A DNA stretch of 38,201 nucleotides, from positions 1 through 38,201 of the IMG/VR virus record IMGVR_UViG_3300017726_000019, one strand, 5' to 3'. The notes under the pieces were generated by a model. The model was not told the DNA's origin, made no database searches, and saw nothing but the letters and a program-made list of their open reading frames with translations. The stretch is from a virus. The translations under genes were made by a program, and so were the position numbers. Below, piece by piece: positions 7,860 through 14,501 of the stretch (positions are counted from its first letter, which is position 1; each line of letters starts with the position of its first letter).

Positions 7860-7931
7860 ATTATATAGATTATACTGTATCACTATGATACACTTCTGTA
7901 TCAACAGCAGCAAAAATTAGTCAGGGTATCA
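7860..7931 (-). promoter_or_regulatory. Promoter region with three phased TGATACA/TGTATCA half-sites
   Basis: On the minus strand TGATACA (7903-7897), TGTATCA (7892-7886) and TGATACA (7882-7876) follow each other with centres 11 and 10 bp apart, ending one base before TATAAT (7874-7869). A related TGATACC lies at 7931-7925, over the end of hsp20. A second TATAAT is at 7865-7860. There is no -35 box at the right distance, because the repeats occupy that place. This looks like an activator or repressor site controlling the two microproteins. Confidence 0.55.
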
Positions 7932-8360
7932 AAACCACTCCTTTCTTTTGTGTGCATCTGGAACTACTTTACCAAGTGTAATACTTAGAAGCCCATCCTC
8001 AAAGCTAACTGATCTAACTTCCGTCTCGTCACTGAGTGTCCAGCACCTTGTGAAAGATCGTTGAGCCACTCCTCTATGGACGTATTCTGTTCCAGTTTCT
8101 CCATCTTCCCTTTGCCCTTCGACAAAGAGTTTACCGTCTTGTGTGTAGACATTTACTTGTGCTTTTTTAAATCCCGCAAGGGCAAGTTCTAGTCTCGATT
8201 CTACGTTGCTAACCGTGATTAGATTATACGGAGGATAGTTTGTCGTTGTTTCATGCAGATTAAACAGACGATCAAAGTATTCATCCATACCGATGCTATT
8301 CTTATTTATACGCTCAAACAACTGATTTACGTTGGCGGCGTTGTACTTCATTAAATCCAT
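7929..8360 (-). CDS. hsp20: Small heat-shock protein Hsp20
   Basis: Alpha-crystallin-type chaperone of 143 aa that would hold unfolding proteins in the infected cell; such genes are common in marine T4-like cyanophages. The N-terminal part has DEYFDRLFNL, typical of bacterial Hsp20. The crystallin domain runs from PPYNLI through NVYTQDGKLFVEGQRED and RSFTRCWTLSDETEV to DGLLSITLGKVVP. The C-terminal IxI-type anchor is not obvious. I chose the ATG at 8360 because AAAGGAG lies 7-8 nt upstream; the frame stays open to 8411. It is flanked upstream by a hairpin terminator and so is transcribed separately. Confidence 0.92.
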   Translation of the reverse strand: MDLMKYNAANVNQLFERINKNSIGMDEYFDRLFNLHETTTNYPPYNLITVSNVESRLELALAGFKKAQVNVYTQDGKLFVEGQREDGETGTEYVHRGVAQRSFTRCWTLSDETEVRSVSFEDGLLSITLGKVVPDAHKRKEWF

Positions 8361-8437
8361 TTGTACTTCTCCTTTAAAAGCAAGATTTGATTGTGTGGAC
8401 CCTTTCGGCATCCACTAGTATATAGTAGCATAAGACA

Positions 8438-8462
8438 TAAAAAACGGGGTGGTGAACCCCGT
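8438..8462. terminator. Hairpin terminator, probably bidirectional
   Basis: A 7-bp stem (ACGGGGT with ACCCCGT) and a 5-base loop, followed by TTTTTT on the minus strand and by AATTTTTT on the plus strand. It ends the ParB-like transcript just after its stop codon. TTCACC in the loop and arm, 17-18 bases before TTATGC/TATGCT, could be a degenerate version of the fused promoter found at 7579 and 9551. Confidence 0.8.
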
Positions 8463-8468
8463 AATTTT

Positions 8469-9464
8469 TTATTCGGTTATACTTAATGCAAAGTTGAGAG
8501 GTCCATTAAGTGTTCCTCGGTTCTTATAATCCTTTGCAACCTTATCCCAATCACGACCAACCTTACTTCCAGTTTCATCATTCATGTACTTATCAATCCA
8601 ATAAAGGAGATATGATACTGTACGATCCATATTATCCCATCTGGTATCTTTACAAATAGAAGCATCCTTGAACATTCCACCAGTCTTCCAAGTTTCAGTG
8701 ATGTGTGTTACACCATCCCAGTCATCACTAAAAGTATTACCCACACCCTTTTCAATCAACCTCCACATTTCACGAAGTTTTTGATTATTGGGACCGTAGT
8801 AATACAATGACATAAGACATGCAGTAACAAAAGGTTGACACCACTTATCCTTTTTAGTCATCAATTCATCAAGGGACTGAAGACAACCTTTAATCATCCA
8901 GAATGAAAGTTGATCTCGAAGTGCCTCAGTATTTTTGAGACCTGATTGATTCCACTCTGTTGGTTTCATAAAGTGGCAGGCTTTGTTCATTCCAGAAAGA
9001 ATCTGACCTCTAGAAAGTTTATCACTCTTGGGAGTATAATCATAAAATCCTGTTAAAATACCAAACACTTTCTGTTGGTTTTTTTCTGTTGCTTCTGCAG
9101 AATCAAATGTATCATACGATTGCTTGATTTCATCAAGATCATCATACTCATATGTGATGGCAATCAATTTTTCTGGAAGGTAATCTGATCCTTCTTTCTC
9201 CCAATTAAGTGCTCTAGTATTTCCATCAACTCTAAACAACATACCTTTTGGGTATAGTTTTCCAGCTACAGTGCAGTCTTTAGTCAAACGAACTAAATGA
9301 ACTACACAGTGTTCTGACCTAACTTTTTTGAGATGCCCTCTTGCCTTAGCAAGTCTTGCTTCTGTATCTCTTTGGCAAGGGACCTCTGGGAGGTTTAAAA
9401 ATTTTTGTAGTGTATAATTGCAATTTACGGTAATATTACCCGTAAAATCTTTAGTTTCAATCAT
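8469..9464 (-). CDS. ParB/sulfiredoxin-like domain protein
   Basis: A 331-aa soluble protein. Residues about 25-140 resemble the ParB N-terminal/sulfiredoxin fold: a CQRDTEARL segment, then LYPKGMLFRVDGNTRALNW, where the DGNTR box matches the nucleotide-binding GxxR-type box of ParB-like proteins, then a helix with DSAEATEKNQQ. The C-terminal 190 residues are helical and Trp-rich and I do not recognise them. Phage relatives of this fold include nucleases, DNA-binding proteins and modification factors. It is alone in its own transcription unit, with a strong promoter (9551-9579), an 80-nt leader and a terminator directly behind, which suggests a dosage distinct from the replication genes. Confidence 0.55.
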   Translation of the reverse strand: MIETKDFTGNITVNCNYTLQKFLNLPEVPCQRDTEARLAKARGHLKKVRSEHCVVHLVRLTKDCTVAGKLYPKGMLFRVDGNTRALNWEKEGSDYLPEKLIAITYEYDDLDEIKQSYDTFDSAEATEKNQQKVFGILTGFYDYTPKSDKLSRGQILSGMNKACHFMKPTEWNQSGLKNTEALRDQLSFWMIKGCLQSLDELMTKKDKWCQPFVTACLMSLYYYGPNNQKLREMWRLIEKGVGNTFSDDWDGVTHITETWKTGGMFKDASICKDTRWDNMDRTVSYLLYWIDKYMNDETGSKVGRDWDKVAKDYKNRGTLNGPLNFALSITE

Positions 9465-9550
9465 GGTTTTTATAAGTTAATCAACAAACTATTCACTAAC
9501 CCTAAAGAAAGTGCTGCATAAATGCAAGGTGTTTATTGGTTTACCGACTT
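9465..9550 (-). promoter_or_regulatory. 80-nt leader with a 12-bp palindrome
   Basis: This is the untranslated leader of the ParB-like gene. It contains the palindrome TGCATAAATGCA at 9515-9526, followed in the transcript by a possible five-codon frame (Met-Gln-His-Phe-Leu-stop). No strong ribosome-binding site precedes the ATG at 9464. The palindrome could be an operator or a protein-binding site; nothing else was seen here. Confidence 0.35.
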
Positions 9551-9579
9551 ATTATAGCACAAAAAAAGGGGGGCGTCAA
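9551..9579 (-). promoter_or_regulatory. Sigma70 promoter overlapping a stop codon and a terminator
   Basis: On the minus strand TTGACG (9579-9574) and TATAAT (9556-9551) are 17 bases apart, a match in 11 of 12 positions. The TGA inside TTGACG is the stop codon of the oxygenase gene upstream. The C-run and T-run of the terminator-like hairpin make up the spacer. Confidence 0.82.
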
Positions 9580-9584
9580 ACCCC
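9561..9584 (-). terminator. Terminator-like hairpin overlapping a promoter
   Basis: On the minus strand GGGG, a 7-base loop TTTGACG, then CCCC within a six-C run, followed by TTTTTTT. The stem is short, so it may be a partial terminator. It would end the long gp45-gp44-gp62-regA-oxygenase transcript. Confidence 0.6.
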
Positions 9585-10148
9585 ACTCAAAACACTAAAA
9601 TCTAAGATCTCTTCATAGTCATTGCCGATAGAAAAATTAAATGAAACTATTGTTTTTCTATCTGAAAAATTTGTTGTTCCTCTATGTGCAACATGTGCTG
9701 GAAATATTATAATATCTCCTTCTGTTACGGGTATTTGATGATGACTATGATCATATGGAAATACTAGTTCTGTTCTAGAACTTCCTACAGGAAACTCCAG
9801 ATAGTAAACACCAGTATATTGTTCACCATGTGTATGCCAATTGTGCATGTCACATTTGACATATTGTTGAAACCACATTTCAGTCAACTCAATCGACTTA
9901 TATGGTGTGATTGAAAGAAACTCATCTATAGAATTATAGAAGTGCTTTTCAAACAATTGAATCCAATCTCTTTCACCATCTCCAGACCAATCCCAATCAA
10001 GTCTGGAGACACTATCGATAGATCCTGTTTCTCTAGTTATAGTAGTTGATTGTGTTTTATCAATTTCGGAGAGAAGTTCATCTCTGATTAACTCATGATC
10101 CTTTACTCTCCCCTGGAAAATGAAATCCTTAAGGAGAATTTTTTTCAT
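9576..10148 (-). CDS. 2OG-Fe(II) oxygenase-like protein (copy 3)
   Basis: A 190-aa protein of the phage 2-oxoglutarate/Fe(II) dioxygenase type. HNWHTHGEQYTGVYYLEFP gives the proximal metal site, and EGDIIIFPAHVAHRGTTNF followed by RKTIVSFNFSI gives the distal His and the co-substrate Arg. The substrate is not known. The ATG overlaps the stop of regA (ATGA). It is the last gene of the clamp and clamp-loader operon, and its stop codon lies within the -35 box of the next promoter. Confidence 0.78.
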   Translation of the reverse strand: MKKILLKDFIFQGRVKDHELIRDELLSEIDKTQSTTITRETGSIDSVSRLDWDWSGDGERDWIQLFEKHFYNSIDEFLSITPYKSIELTEMWFQQYVKCDMHNWHTHGEQYTGVYYLEFPVGSSRTELVFPYDHSHHQIPVTEGDIIIFPAHVAHRGTTNFSDRKTIVSFNFSIGNDYEEILDFSVLSGV

Positions 10149-10579
10149 GCCTCTTCTTTTTTCTTCTTAGATCCAATATTGTATTTTTGCTCTAGTGACC
10201 ATTCACCCTTCTCTTTATAAGCAATAACCTTAATCTGATTGAGTGGTGCAATGTCCATAATCTTTTCTTCTTCTAGTAGTTCAACTAGTCCCCAATCAAC
10301 AAGAAGTTTAACAATTCTATTTCTACGTTGAATATCATTTACAGTAATATTTGCATATTTACCATCAAGGGCAAACAACTCTTTGAAGTGGACAATATAA
10401 TACTTGCCTTGCTTATGAAGAATATGACAAGATTGATATAACTTTTTTTCTTTACGAGATGCTACTCCAATGCGTGTTAGAGTTTCACGAACCTTCAGGA
10501 AGTCATCTGGTTCACGAAGACTGATCTCTACCATCATAGAAGAAGACCAAGTAACCTGTGGTTCAACAATTTTAGTCAT
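10145..10579 (-). CDS. regA: Translational repressor RegA
   Basis: RNA-binding protein that in T4 shuts off translation of early mRNAs, including clamp and loader genes. The match to T4 RegA is strong: EPDDFLKVRETLTRIGVASRKEK, read as two blocks, then LYQSCHILHKQGKYYIVHFK and a C-terminal KYNIG. It is 144 aa against 122 in T4, with 14-15 extra residues at the N-terminus and a Lys-rich tail. I keep the ATG at 10579 because it overlaps the gp62 stop (ATGA); the T4-like start would be the ATG at 10534, which lacks a ribosome-binding site. Confidence 0.95.
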   Translation of the reverse strand: MTKIVEPQVTWSSSMMVEISLREPDDFLKVRETLTRIGVASRKEKKLYQSCHILHKQGKYYIVHFKELFALDGKYANITVNDIQRRNRIVKLLVDWGLVELLEEEKIMDIAPLNQIKVIAYKEKGEWSLEQKYNIGSKKKKEEA

Positions 10580-10956
10580 TTTTTTCCACCCTTTTCAATC
10601 TTAGATTTGATAAAAATAATTTGTTCTTTAGAAAGAATTCTTAAAGCTTCTTTTGATTTCTCATTTGAATATCCATAATATTGTTTAATGGCATCCAAAT
10701 CATCAATCTTTTCTTTACGAATCCATGGAGAGAATCTTTTCTTTTTCCTCAGACTATTTAGCAAGAATGAATATTGCATATCTTTATCTAGGAAATGATA
10801 CTTATTCATTTCATTAGCAAACATGATTGCATCAAGATGTCCAGATAGACACTTGTTTATGATGAAGGGTGGATATTGTTTAACGGAGTCTGGGTTTTCT
10901 TTAATAACGTTTTCCTTATTAAAGTTTATTGAGTTCATCCAATCTTTCAATTCCAT
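10576..10956 (-). CDS. 62: Clamp-loader small subunit gp62
   Basis: Partner of gp44 in the ATP-driven loader of the gp45 clamp. It is 126 aa, shorter than T4 gp62 (187 aa). Identification rests on its place directly before regA and on the pattern YPPFIINKCLSGHLDAIMFAN, read in two parts, with NKYHFLDKDMQYSFLL and KKRFSPWIRK, which is typical of this subunit in T4-like phages. Unlike T4, it does not follow gp44 directly: six other genes lie between. Its ATG lies 10 nt inside the adenine methylase gene. Confidence 0.88.
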   Translation of the reverse strand: MELKDWMNSINFNKENVIKENPDSVKQYPPFIINKCLSGHLDAIMFANEMNKYHFLDKDMQYSFLLNSLRKKKRFSPWIRKEKIDDLDAIKQYYGYSNEKSKEALRILSKEQIIFIKSKIEKGGKK

Positions 10957-11825
10957 AGTTCTGCCTCTAGTGGTGTGGGTGGAGTAAGAGAATAGTTAGT
11001 AACTAGAAGTTCTGTCTTCACATTATCTTGAGTGTTCTTATCACCACGGTGAACCATAGAGTAACGTAGTTTCCAATACTCAAGATGATAATCCTTGTAC
11101 AACTCAAGCAGACGATCATTCACATTGTAAGTAATCATGAAGTCATGAGGACACTTATATACGTTCTCAGCAAATACCTCATGATCAAATGATCTGTGCA
11201 TCTCACGATTCTTTCCATACAGAAAGTCTTTGATGTCATATGGAGGATCAAGGAATACAAAAGTATTCTCAGGACCATCAGCATTCATTACTTCAGAATA
11301 ATCAATATTAGTAATCTTCCAATGCTTAATTAGTTTAGAGAACTGTGCAAGTTTATCTGCACCAACTAGAGAGAAGTTGGAATTGGCAGCAGTTCGAGAG
11401 AAAGAACTATTCTCAGTCAATCCAGAGTAACTGCACTTATTCATAATAAAGAAAGCAACTGCCTTCTGAAAATTATCGTAAGTATCAATATCTGTAGCAT
11501 ACCGATTGAACAGTTCCTTAGCAAAATTATCCTTCTCCTCTTGAGTGCCACTCTCAAGCATCTTCTCTTTCTGCTCTCTGACACTCTCAGAGAGGTCTTG
11601 ACCACGATCCCGCAGTTGTACCCAGAAATTGTATAGGGGCACATACAGATCATTCACCCAGACAGGAATGTCTGGATTCTCTTTTGTCACATCAATAGCA
11701 ATAGACCCACCACCAACGAATGGTTCACGATATTCAGTAATAACTTTTGGATACCATTGCGAGAGAGTCTTAATTGCTTTTGACTTGCCTCCAGGATATC
11801 TTAAAGGTGTCTTCAATGCTTTCAT
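10947..11825 (-). CDS. dam: DNA adenine methylase, D12 class (Dam-like)
   Basis: N6-adenine DNA methyltransferase of the D12/Dam class, 292 aa, full length. The SAM-binding motif is LRYPGGKSKAI near residues 8-18, then REPFVGGGSIAID, and the catalytic motif is FVFLDPPYDIKDF (DPPY). The target could be GATC as for T4 Dam, but the target-recognition region cannot be read by eye. GATC is frequent in the window, so the phage is not avoiding the site. The gene sits between gp44 and gp62 and overlaps gp62 by 10 nt. A likely role is protection from host restriction or marking of phage DNA. Confidence 0.9.
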   Translation of the reverse strand: MKALKTPLRYPGGKSKAIKTLSQWYPKVITEYREPFVGGGSIAIDVTKENPDIPVWVNDLYVPLYNFWVQLRDRGQDLSESVREQKEKMLESGTQEEKDNFAKELFNRYATDIDTYDNFQKAVAFFIMNKCSYSGLTENSSFSRTAANSNFSLVGADKLAQFSKLIKHWKITNIDYSEVMNADGPENTFVFLDPPYDIKDFLYGKNREMHRSFDHEVFAENVYKCPHDFMITYNVNDRLLELYKDYHLEYWKLRYSMVHRGDKNTQDNVKTELLVTNYSLTPPTPLEAELWN

Positions 11826-11840
11826 AATAAAATAAAAAAA

Positions 11841-12125
11841 TCAGAGGATTAGTTTCTTGGAAGGTGGAGTTTCAATAGTAGAGTACATCCTTTCATACTG
11901 CTCAACGATCTCGTCGGCAGGATTTTCAACATAGATGATCCACTTACGATCAATAGTAACAGGACTTCCCTTCTTAATCAAGGGAGCCCAAGGAACAAAT
12001 CCAACAGTACCATTCTGATTGGGAATGGGACTAATTGCATTAGTAACAAGAATAACGGTTTCTTCCTCAGTCAATTCACAAATGAATTCTTCACCAGAAG
12101 ATAGTTTAACAAGTTTTACATTCAT
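11841..12125 (-). CDS. LSm-like small protein (copy A)
   Basis: A 94-aa protein starting MNVKLVKLSSGEEFICELTE, the clearest Sm-fold-like strand-turn-strand in the window. GFVPWAPLIKKG and DRKWIIYVENPADEIVEQY follow, the same order of motifs as copies at 6978, 7183 and 25247. Short proteins of this type occur in several copies in marine T4-like phages. An RNA-binding or oligomeric scaffold role is inferred from the fold resemblance only. It lies 15 nt before the methylase in the operon. Confidence 0.7.
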   Translation of the reverse strand: MNVKLVKLSSGEEFICELTEEETVILVTNAISPIPNQNGTVGFVPWAPLIKKGSPVTIDRKWIIYVENPADEIVEQYERMYSTIETPPSKKLIL

Positions 12126-12144
12126 TTCATTTACCTAAATTTAA

Positions 12145-12150
12145 ATTATA
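12145..12150 (-). promoter_or_regulatory. Possible -10 element overlapping a stop codon
   Basis: TATAAT on the minus strand contains the TAA stop of the oxygenase gene upstream and lies 20 nt before the LSm-like ATG. No -35 box is seen at 16-18 bases, so this could be chance in AT-rich sequence. Confidence 0.25.
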
Positions 12151-12757
12151 CAGTGTATGGAGCACTTTCTGTCCATACAGTTCCCCTATGAACACAGTTA
12201 AAGGGAAGAGAAATTCTAGACTTACTAGTTAAATTTTCATAGACATGATGTTTTAATATTGATGGGAAAATTAAAACATCTCCATTTTTTGGTTTATGGG
12301 TATAGTGAGATCTATTATAAAGGTTATCATCTACATTTTCAAACTCTAAACCATTTCCAAAAGTATTTTGCTCTCTAATGAAAGCAATGTCTCCAGAATC
12401 GGGAGTGACATCAATATACCAAACCGCACTAATTGTAGAATTTGTGTGAGAATGTTCATGACACCACTGCCCTCTTTTGTGAAGATTAAACCATGATGCA
12501 ATTACTTCAAATTCTACATCCTTAGTATGACTAAGCACATTATAAAAATAGTCATGCACCAATAGAACTAACTGTTTTTTACATTCCAGTAGAGTTTTAT
12601 GCTCTAACACATTTTCTACACGACTTTTATATCCAGTACTAAGTCTTTCAAAATGAAACTTTTTTTGAAGTTTATTTAAATGGTCTTCCATGAAAGAAGG
12701 GACTTCTAAAAAAGATTTATACAATGGTATTGAGAATAGATCAATAACTTCACTCAT
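12146..12757 (-). CDS. 2OG-Fe(II) oxygenase-like protein (copy 4)
   Basis: A 203-aa member of the phage 2-oxoglutarate/Fe(II) family (TIGR02466/PF13759 type). The start MSEVIDLFSIPLYKSFL is typical of the family's N-terminus. GQWCHEHSHTNSTISAVWYI is the proximal metal site, and GDVLIFPSILKHHVYENL then SKSRISLPFN holds the distal His and the Arg. The substrate is unknown. It sits two bases after a small membrane protein gene that itself overlaps gp44. Confidence 0.8.
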   Translation of the reverse strand: MSEVIDLFSIPLYKSFLEVPSFMEDHLNKLQKKFHFERLSTGYKSRVENVLEHKTLLECKKQLVLLVHDYFYNVLSHTKDVEFEVIASWFNLHKRGQWCHEHSHTNSTISAVWYIDVTPDSGDIAFIREQNTFGNGLEFENVDDNLYNRSHYTHKPKNGDVLIFPSILKHHVYENLTSKSRISLPFNCVHRGTVWTESAPYTV

Positions 12758-12759
12758 TT

Positions 12760-12963
12760 TTAATAATAGTTTGGTCTTTCACTTTCATCTGCACGAAGAA
12801 GAACTCCATCTACTTTTAGAAGTAGTTCTCGCATATCATTATGCAGAACACGATATCCAGTACCAACATATAGTTGACCTAAGACAACTGCTATAGTAGC
12901 AGTTCCCCAGAATACATAATAGAATCTAGACTTAACTTGTGCTTTTAGTTTTGTGTTTTTCAT
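12760..12963 (-). CDS. Small single-pass membrane protein, 67 aa
   Basis: It has a basic N-terminus (MKNTKLKAQVKSR) and one membrane segment (YYVFWGTATIAVVLGQLYVG). A soluble acidic tail with RELLLKVDGVLLRADESERP follows. The charge pattern puts the N-terminus on the cytoplasmic side. The ATG overlaps the gp44 stop (ATGA). No function is recognised. Confidence 0.65.
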   Translation of the reverse strand: MKNTKLKAQVKSRFYYVFWGTATIAVVLGQLYVGTGYRVLHNDMRELLLKVDGVLLRADESERPNYY

Positions 12964-13910
12964 TTGAATTTACATTCCACCATAATTTCAGTTAGTGCTG
13001 CAAGAATATTAATCTCCTGATCAGCAACAAAAGCAATCTGATACTGATACTTAGCAATGACCAGAACTGCTGCTGCAAGAGAAGGTCCATCGACGGCATT
13101 TGCAAGACCATCATAAACCCTACGAAGGATTAGATTGGGATCATTATCTAGATTAGATGTGACCCATTTTCGGACATAACCAAAGTCTTTTACTTTCAGA
13201 TTCTTGATCAGATCTTCAACACTCACATCAGAAAACTGAGCAAGGATAGCACTATCAATGCTACCCGATACTGAGTATCGTTGACACTCATTAAGAACAC
13301 GTCTCCAATCTGGGAAGTGTTTGTTAATAAGTTCTACCAGGACCTTGTTATCATATTCAACACCTTCTGCAACCAAGATTTGTTGGAGACGTTTGAAGAA
13401 TTTTGCTGCAAGTCCCTGTCTGTCTTTTCCTTTAATTCCGAAATCGACCACCGCACATCGGGAGTGGAGTGGTTCGATGATTTTGTTCTTGAAATTACAG
13501 GTAAAGATGAATCTGCAGTTGTTATAAAATGTCTCAATATTTGCCCGTAAAAGGAGCTGTACATCGTGGGTCGTGTTGTCAGCTTCGTCAATAATGATGA
13601 CTTTGTGCTTTGCTTCAGTTGCAGAAAGTGATACGGTCGAAGCAAAGTTCTTTGCTTGGTTCCGTACTGTGTCCAGAAATCGTCCTTCATCAGATCCATT
13701 GATAACGTAATAATCAACACCTAATTGTTCACAGAGTGCCTTTGCCACTGTAGTTTTACCACAACCTGCAGGTCCAGAAAGTAGTAGATTTGGTATCTCT
13801 TTCTTATTTAGAAAGTCTTTGAACATAGTTTTAGTATGTTCAGGTAGGATACAATCATCAATAGTTTTAGGTCGATACTTCTCAACCCAAAGGAAATCAG
13901 TTTTGTTCAT
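12960..13910 (-). CDS. 44: Clamp-loader large subunit gp44 (AAA+)
   Basis: ATPase of the gp44/62 complex that opens and loads the gp45 clamp; 316 aa (T4 gp44 is 319). The start WVEKYRPKTIDDCILP is the typical RFC box. Walker A is LLSGPAGCGKTTVAK near residues 43-57, Walker B is KVIIIDEADNTT, and sensor 1 is RFIFTCNFKNKI. LHSRCAVVDF carries the SRC motif with the arginine finger. It lies 7 nt after the Nudix gene and overlaps the next small gene. Confidence 0.96.
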   Translation of the reverse strand: MNKTDFLWVEKYRPKTIDDCILPEHTKTMFKDFLNKKEIPNLLLSGPAGCGKTTVAKALCEQLGVDYYVINGSDEGRFLDTVRNQAKNFASTVSLSATEAKHKVIIIDEADNTTHDVQLLLRANIETFYNNCRFIFTCNFKNKIIEPLHSRCAVVDFGIKGKDRQGLAAKFFKRLQQILVAEGVEYDNKVLVELINKHFPDWRRVLNECQRYSVSGSIDSAILAQFSDVSVEDLIKNLKVKDFGYVRKWVTSNLDNDPNLILRRVYDGLANAVDGPSLAAAVLVIAKYQYQIAFVADQEINILAALTEIMVECKFK

Positions 13911-13917
13911 AATTTAG

Positions 13918-14343
13918 TTACACTATAGTGATGAAATTAGTCTGGTGTAGCATCTCATCGGGAAGTTTATCATACCACATAAACTCCGAACTTGTCTCAT
14001 CAAGAGTTGGTATAAACTCTTCTTGAACTTCAACCAAATAAAGCAAAGTAGGAGTATGTGTTGCTCTTGCTTCAAGGACATCTGGAAAGATGTAATTAGA
14101 GAATCCTACAAGTTTGAAATCCGAATAGTATCTTCCAATCTCTCTAGTATGAACTCTCTCAGCAAGTTCTTGAACGGTTTCTTTAAACCTAAGTCTTCCT
14201 CCAATAACCCAGAACACACCCTTTACAGGTTCTTGTGTTCTTTTGATTAGAAGAAATTTATCCTTACATCTAAACACAAAATCCACACAAAAAATTGGCA
14301 TGGATTTCATTATCTTTTGATACTCTTTTTCTTCAATAAACAT
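13918..14343 (-). CDS. Nudix hydrolase, GDP-mannose mannosyl hydrolase-like
   Basis: A 141-aa Nudix protein. The box reads GGRLRFKETVQELAERVHTR then EIG. This departs from the standard REUXEE pattern in the same manner as GDP-mannose mannosyl hydrolases (Gmm), which have GGRVxK..ET...AFERL..xELG. The later THTPTLLYLVEV also resembles the Gmm THYVVLGF segment. Predicted substrate is a nucleotide sugar such as GDP-mannose; a housecleaning role is an alternative. Its ATG shares a base with the stop of the AbrB-like gene (TAATG), 7 nt before gp44. Confidence 0.78.
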   Translation of the reverse strand: MFIEEKEYQKIMKSMPIFCVDFVFRCKDKFLLIKRTQEPVKGVFWVIGGRLRFKETVQELAERVHTREIGRYYSDFKLVGFSNYIFPDVLEARATHTPTLLYLVEVQEEFIPTLDETSSEFMWYDKLPDEMLHQTNFITIV

Positions 14344-14501
14344 TACAGGTCGTCATCAATAAATTTGGTCAAAGTAAAAGAACCGTCTTTGTTGTCAATC
14401 CATTCTAACATATCTCCTTCTTTCCATCCAGTTTCTTGCAGTATTTCTTCTGTGAAGGTTAGAACTCCATCATCACTAACTGTCAAAGTAGTTTTTATCA
14501 T
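14343..14501 (-). CDS. AbrB/SpoVT-like swapped-hairpin peptide, 52 aa
   Basis: A 52-aa protein. LTVSDDGVLTFTEEILQETG, followed by WKEGDMLEW and a DGSFTLTKF strand, matches the AbrB/MazE looped-hinge DNA-binding fold, in which two chains form one domain. I infer a dimeric DNA-binding regulator or an antitoxin-like protein; no toxin partner is evident next to it. It overlaps both neighbours: ATGA with the gene upstream and TAATG with the Nudix gene, so translation is likely coupled. Confidence 0.75.
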   Translation of the reverse strand: MIKTTLTVSDDGVLTFTEEILQETGWKEGDMLEWIDNKDGSFTLTKFIDDDL

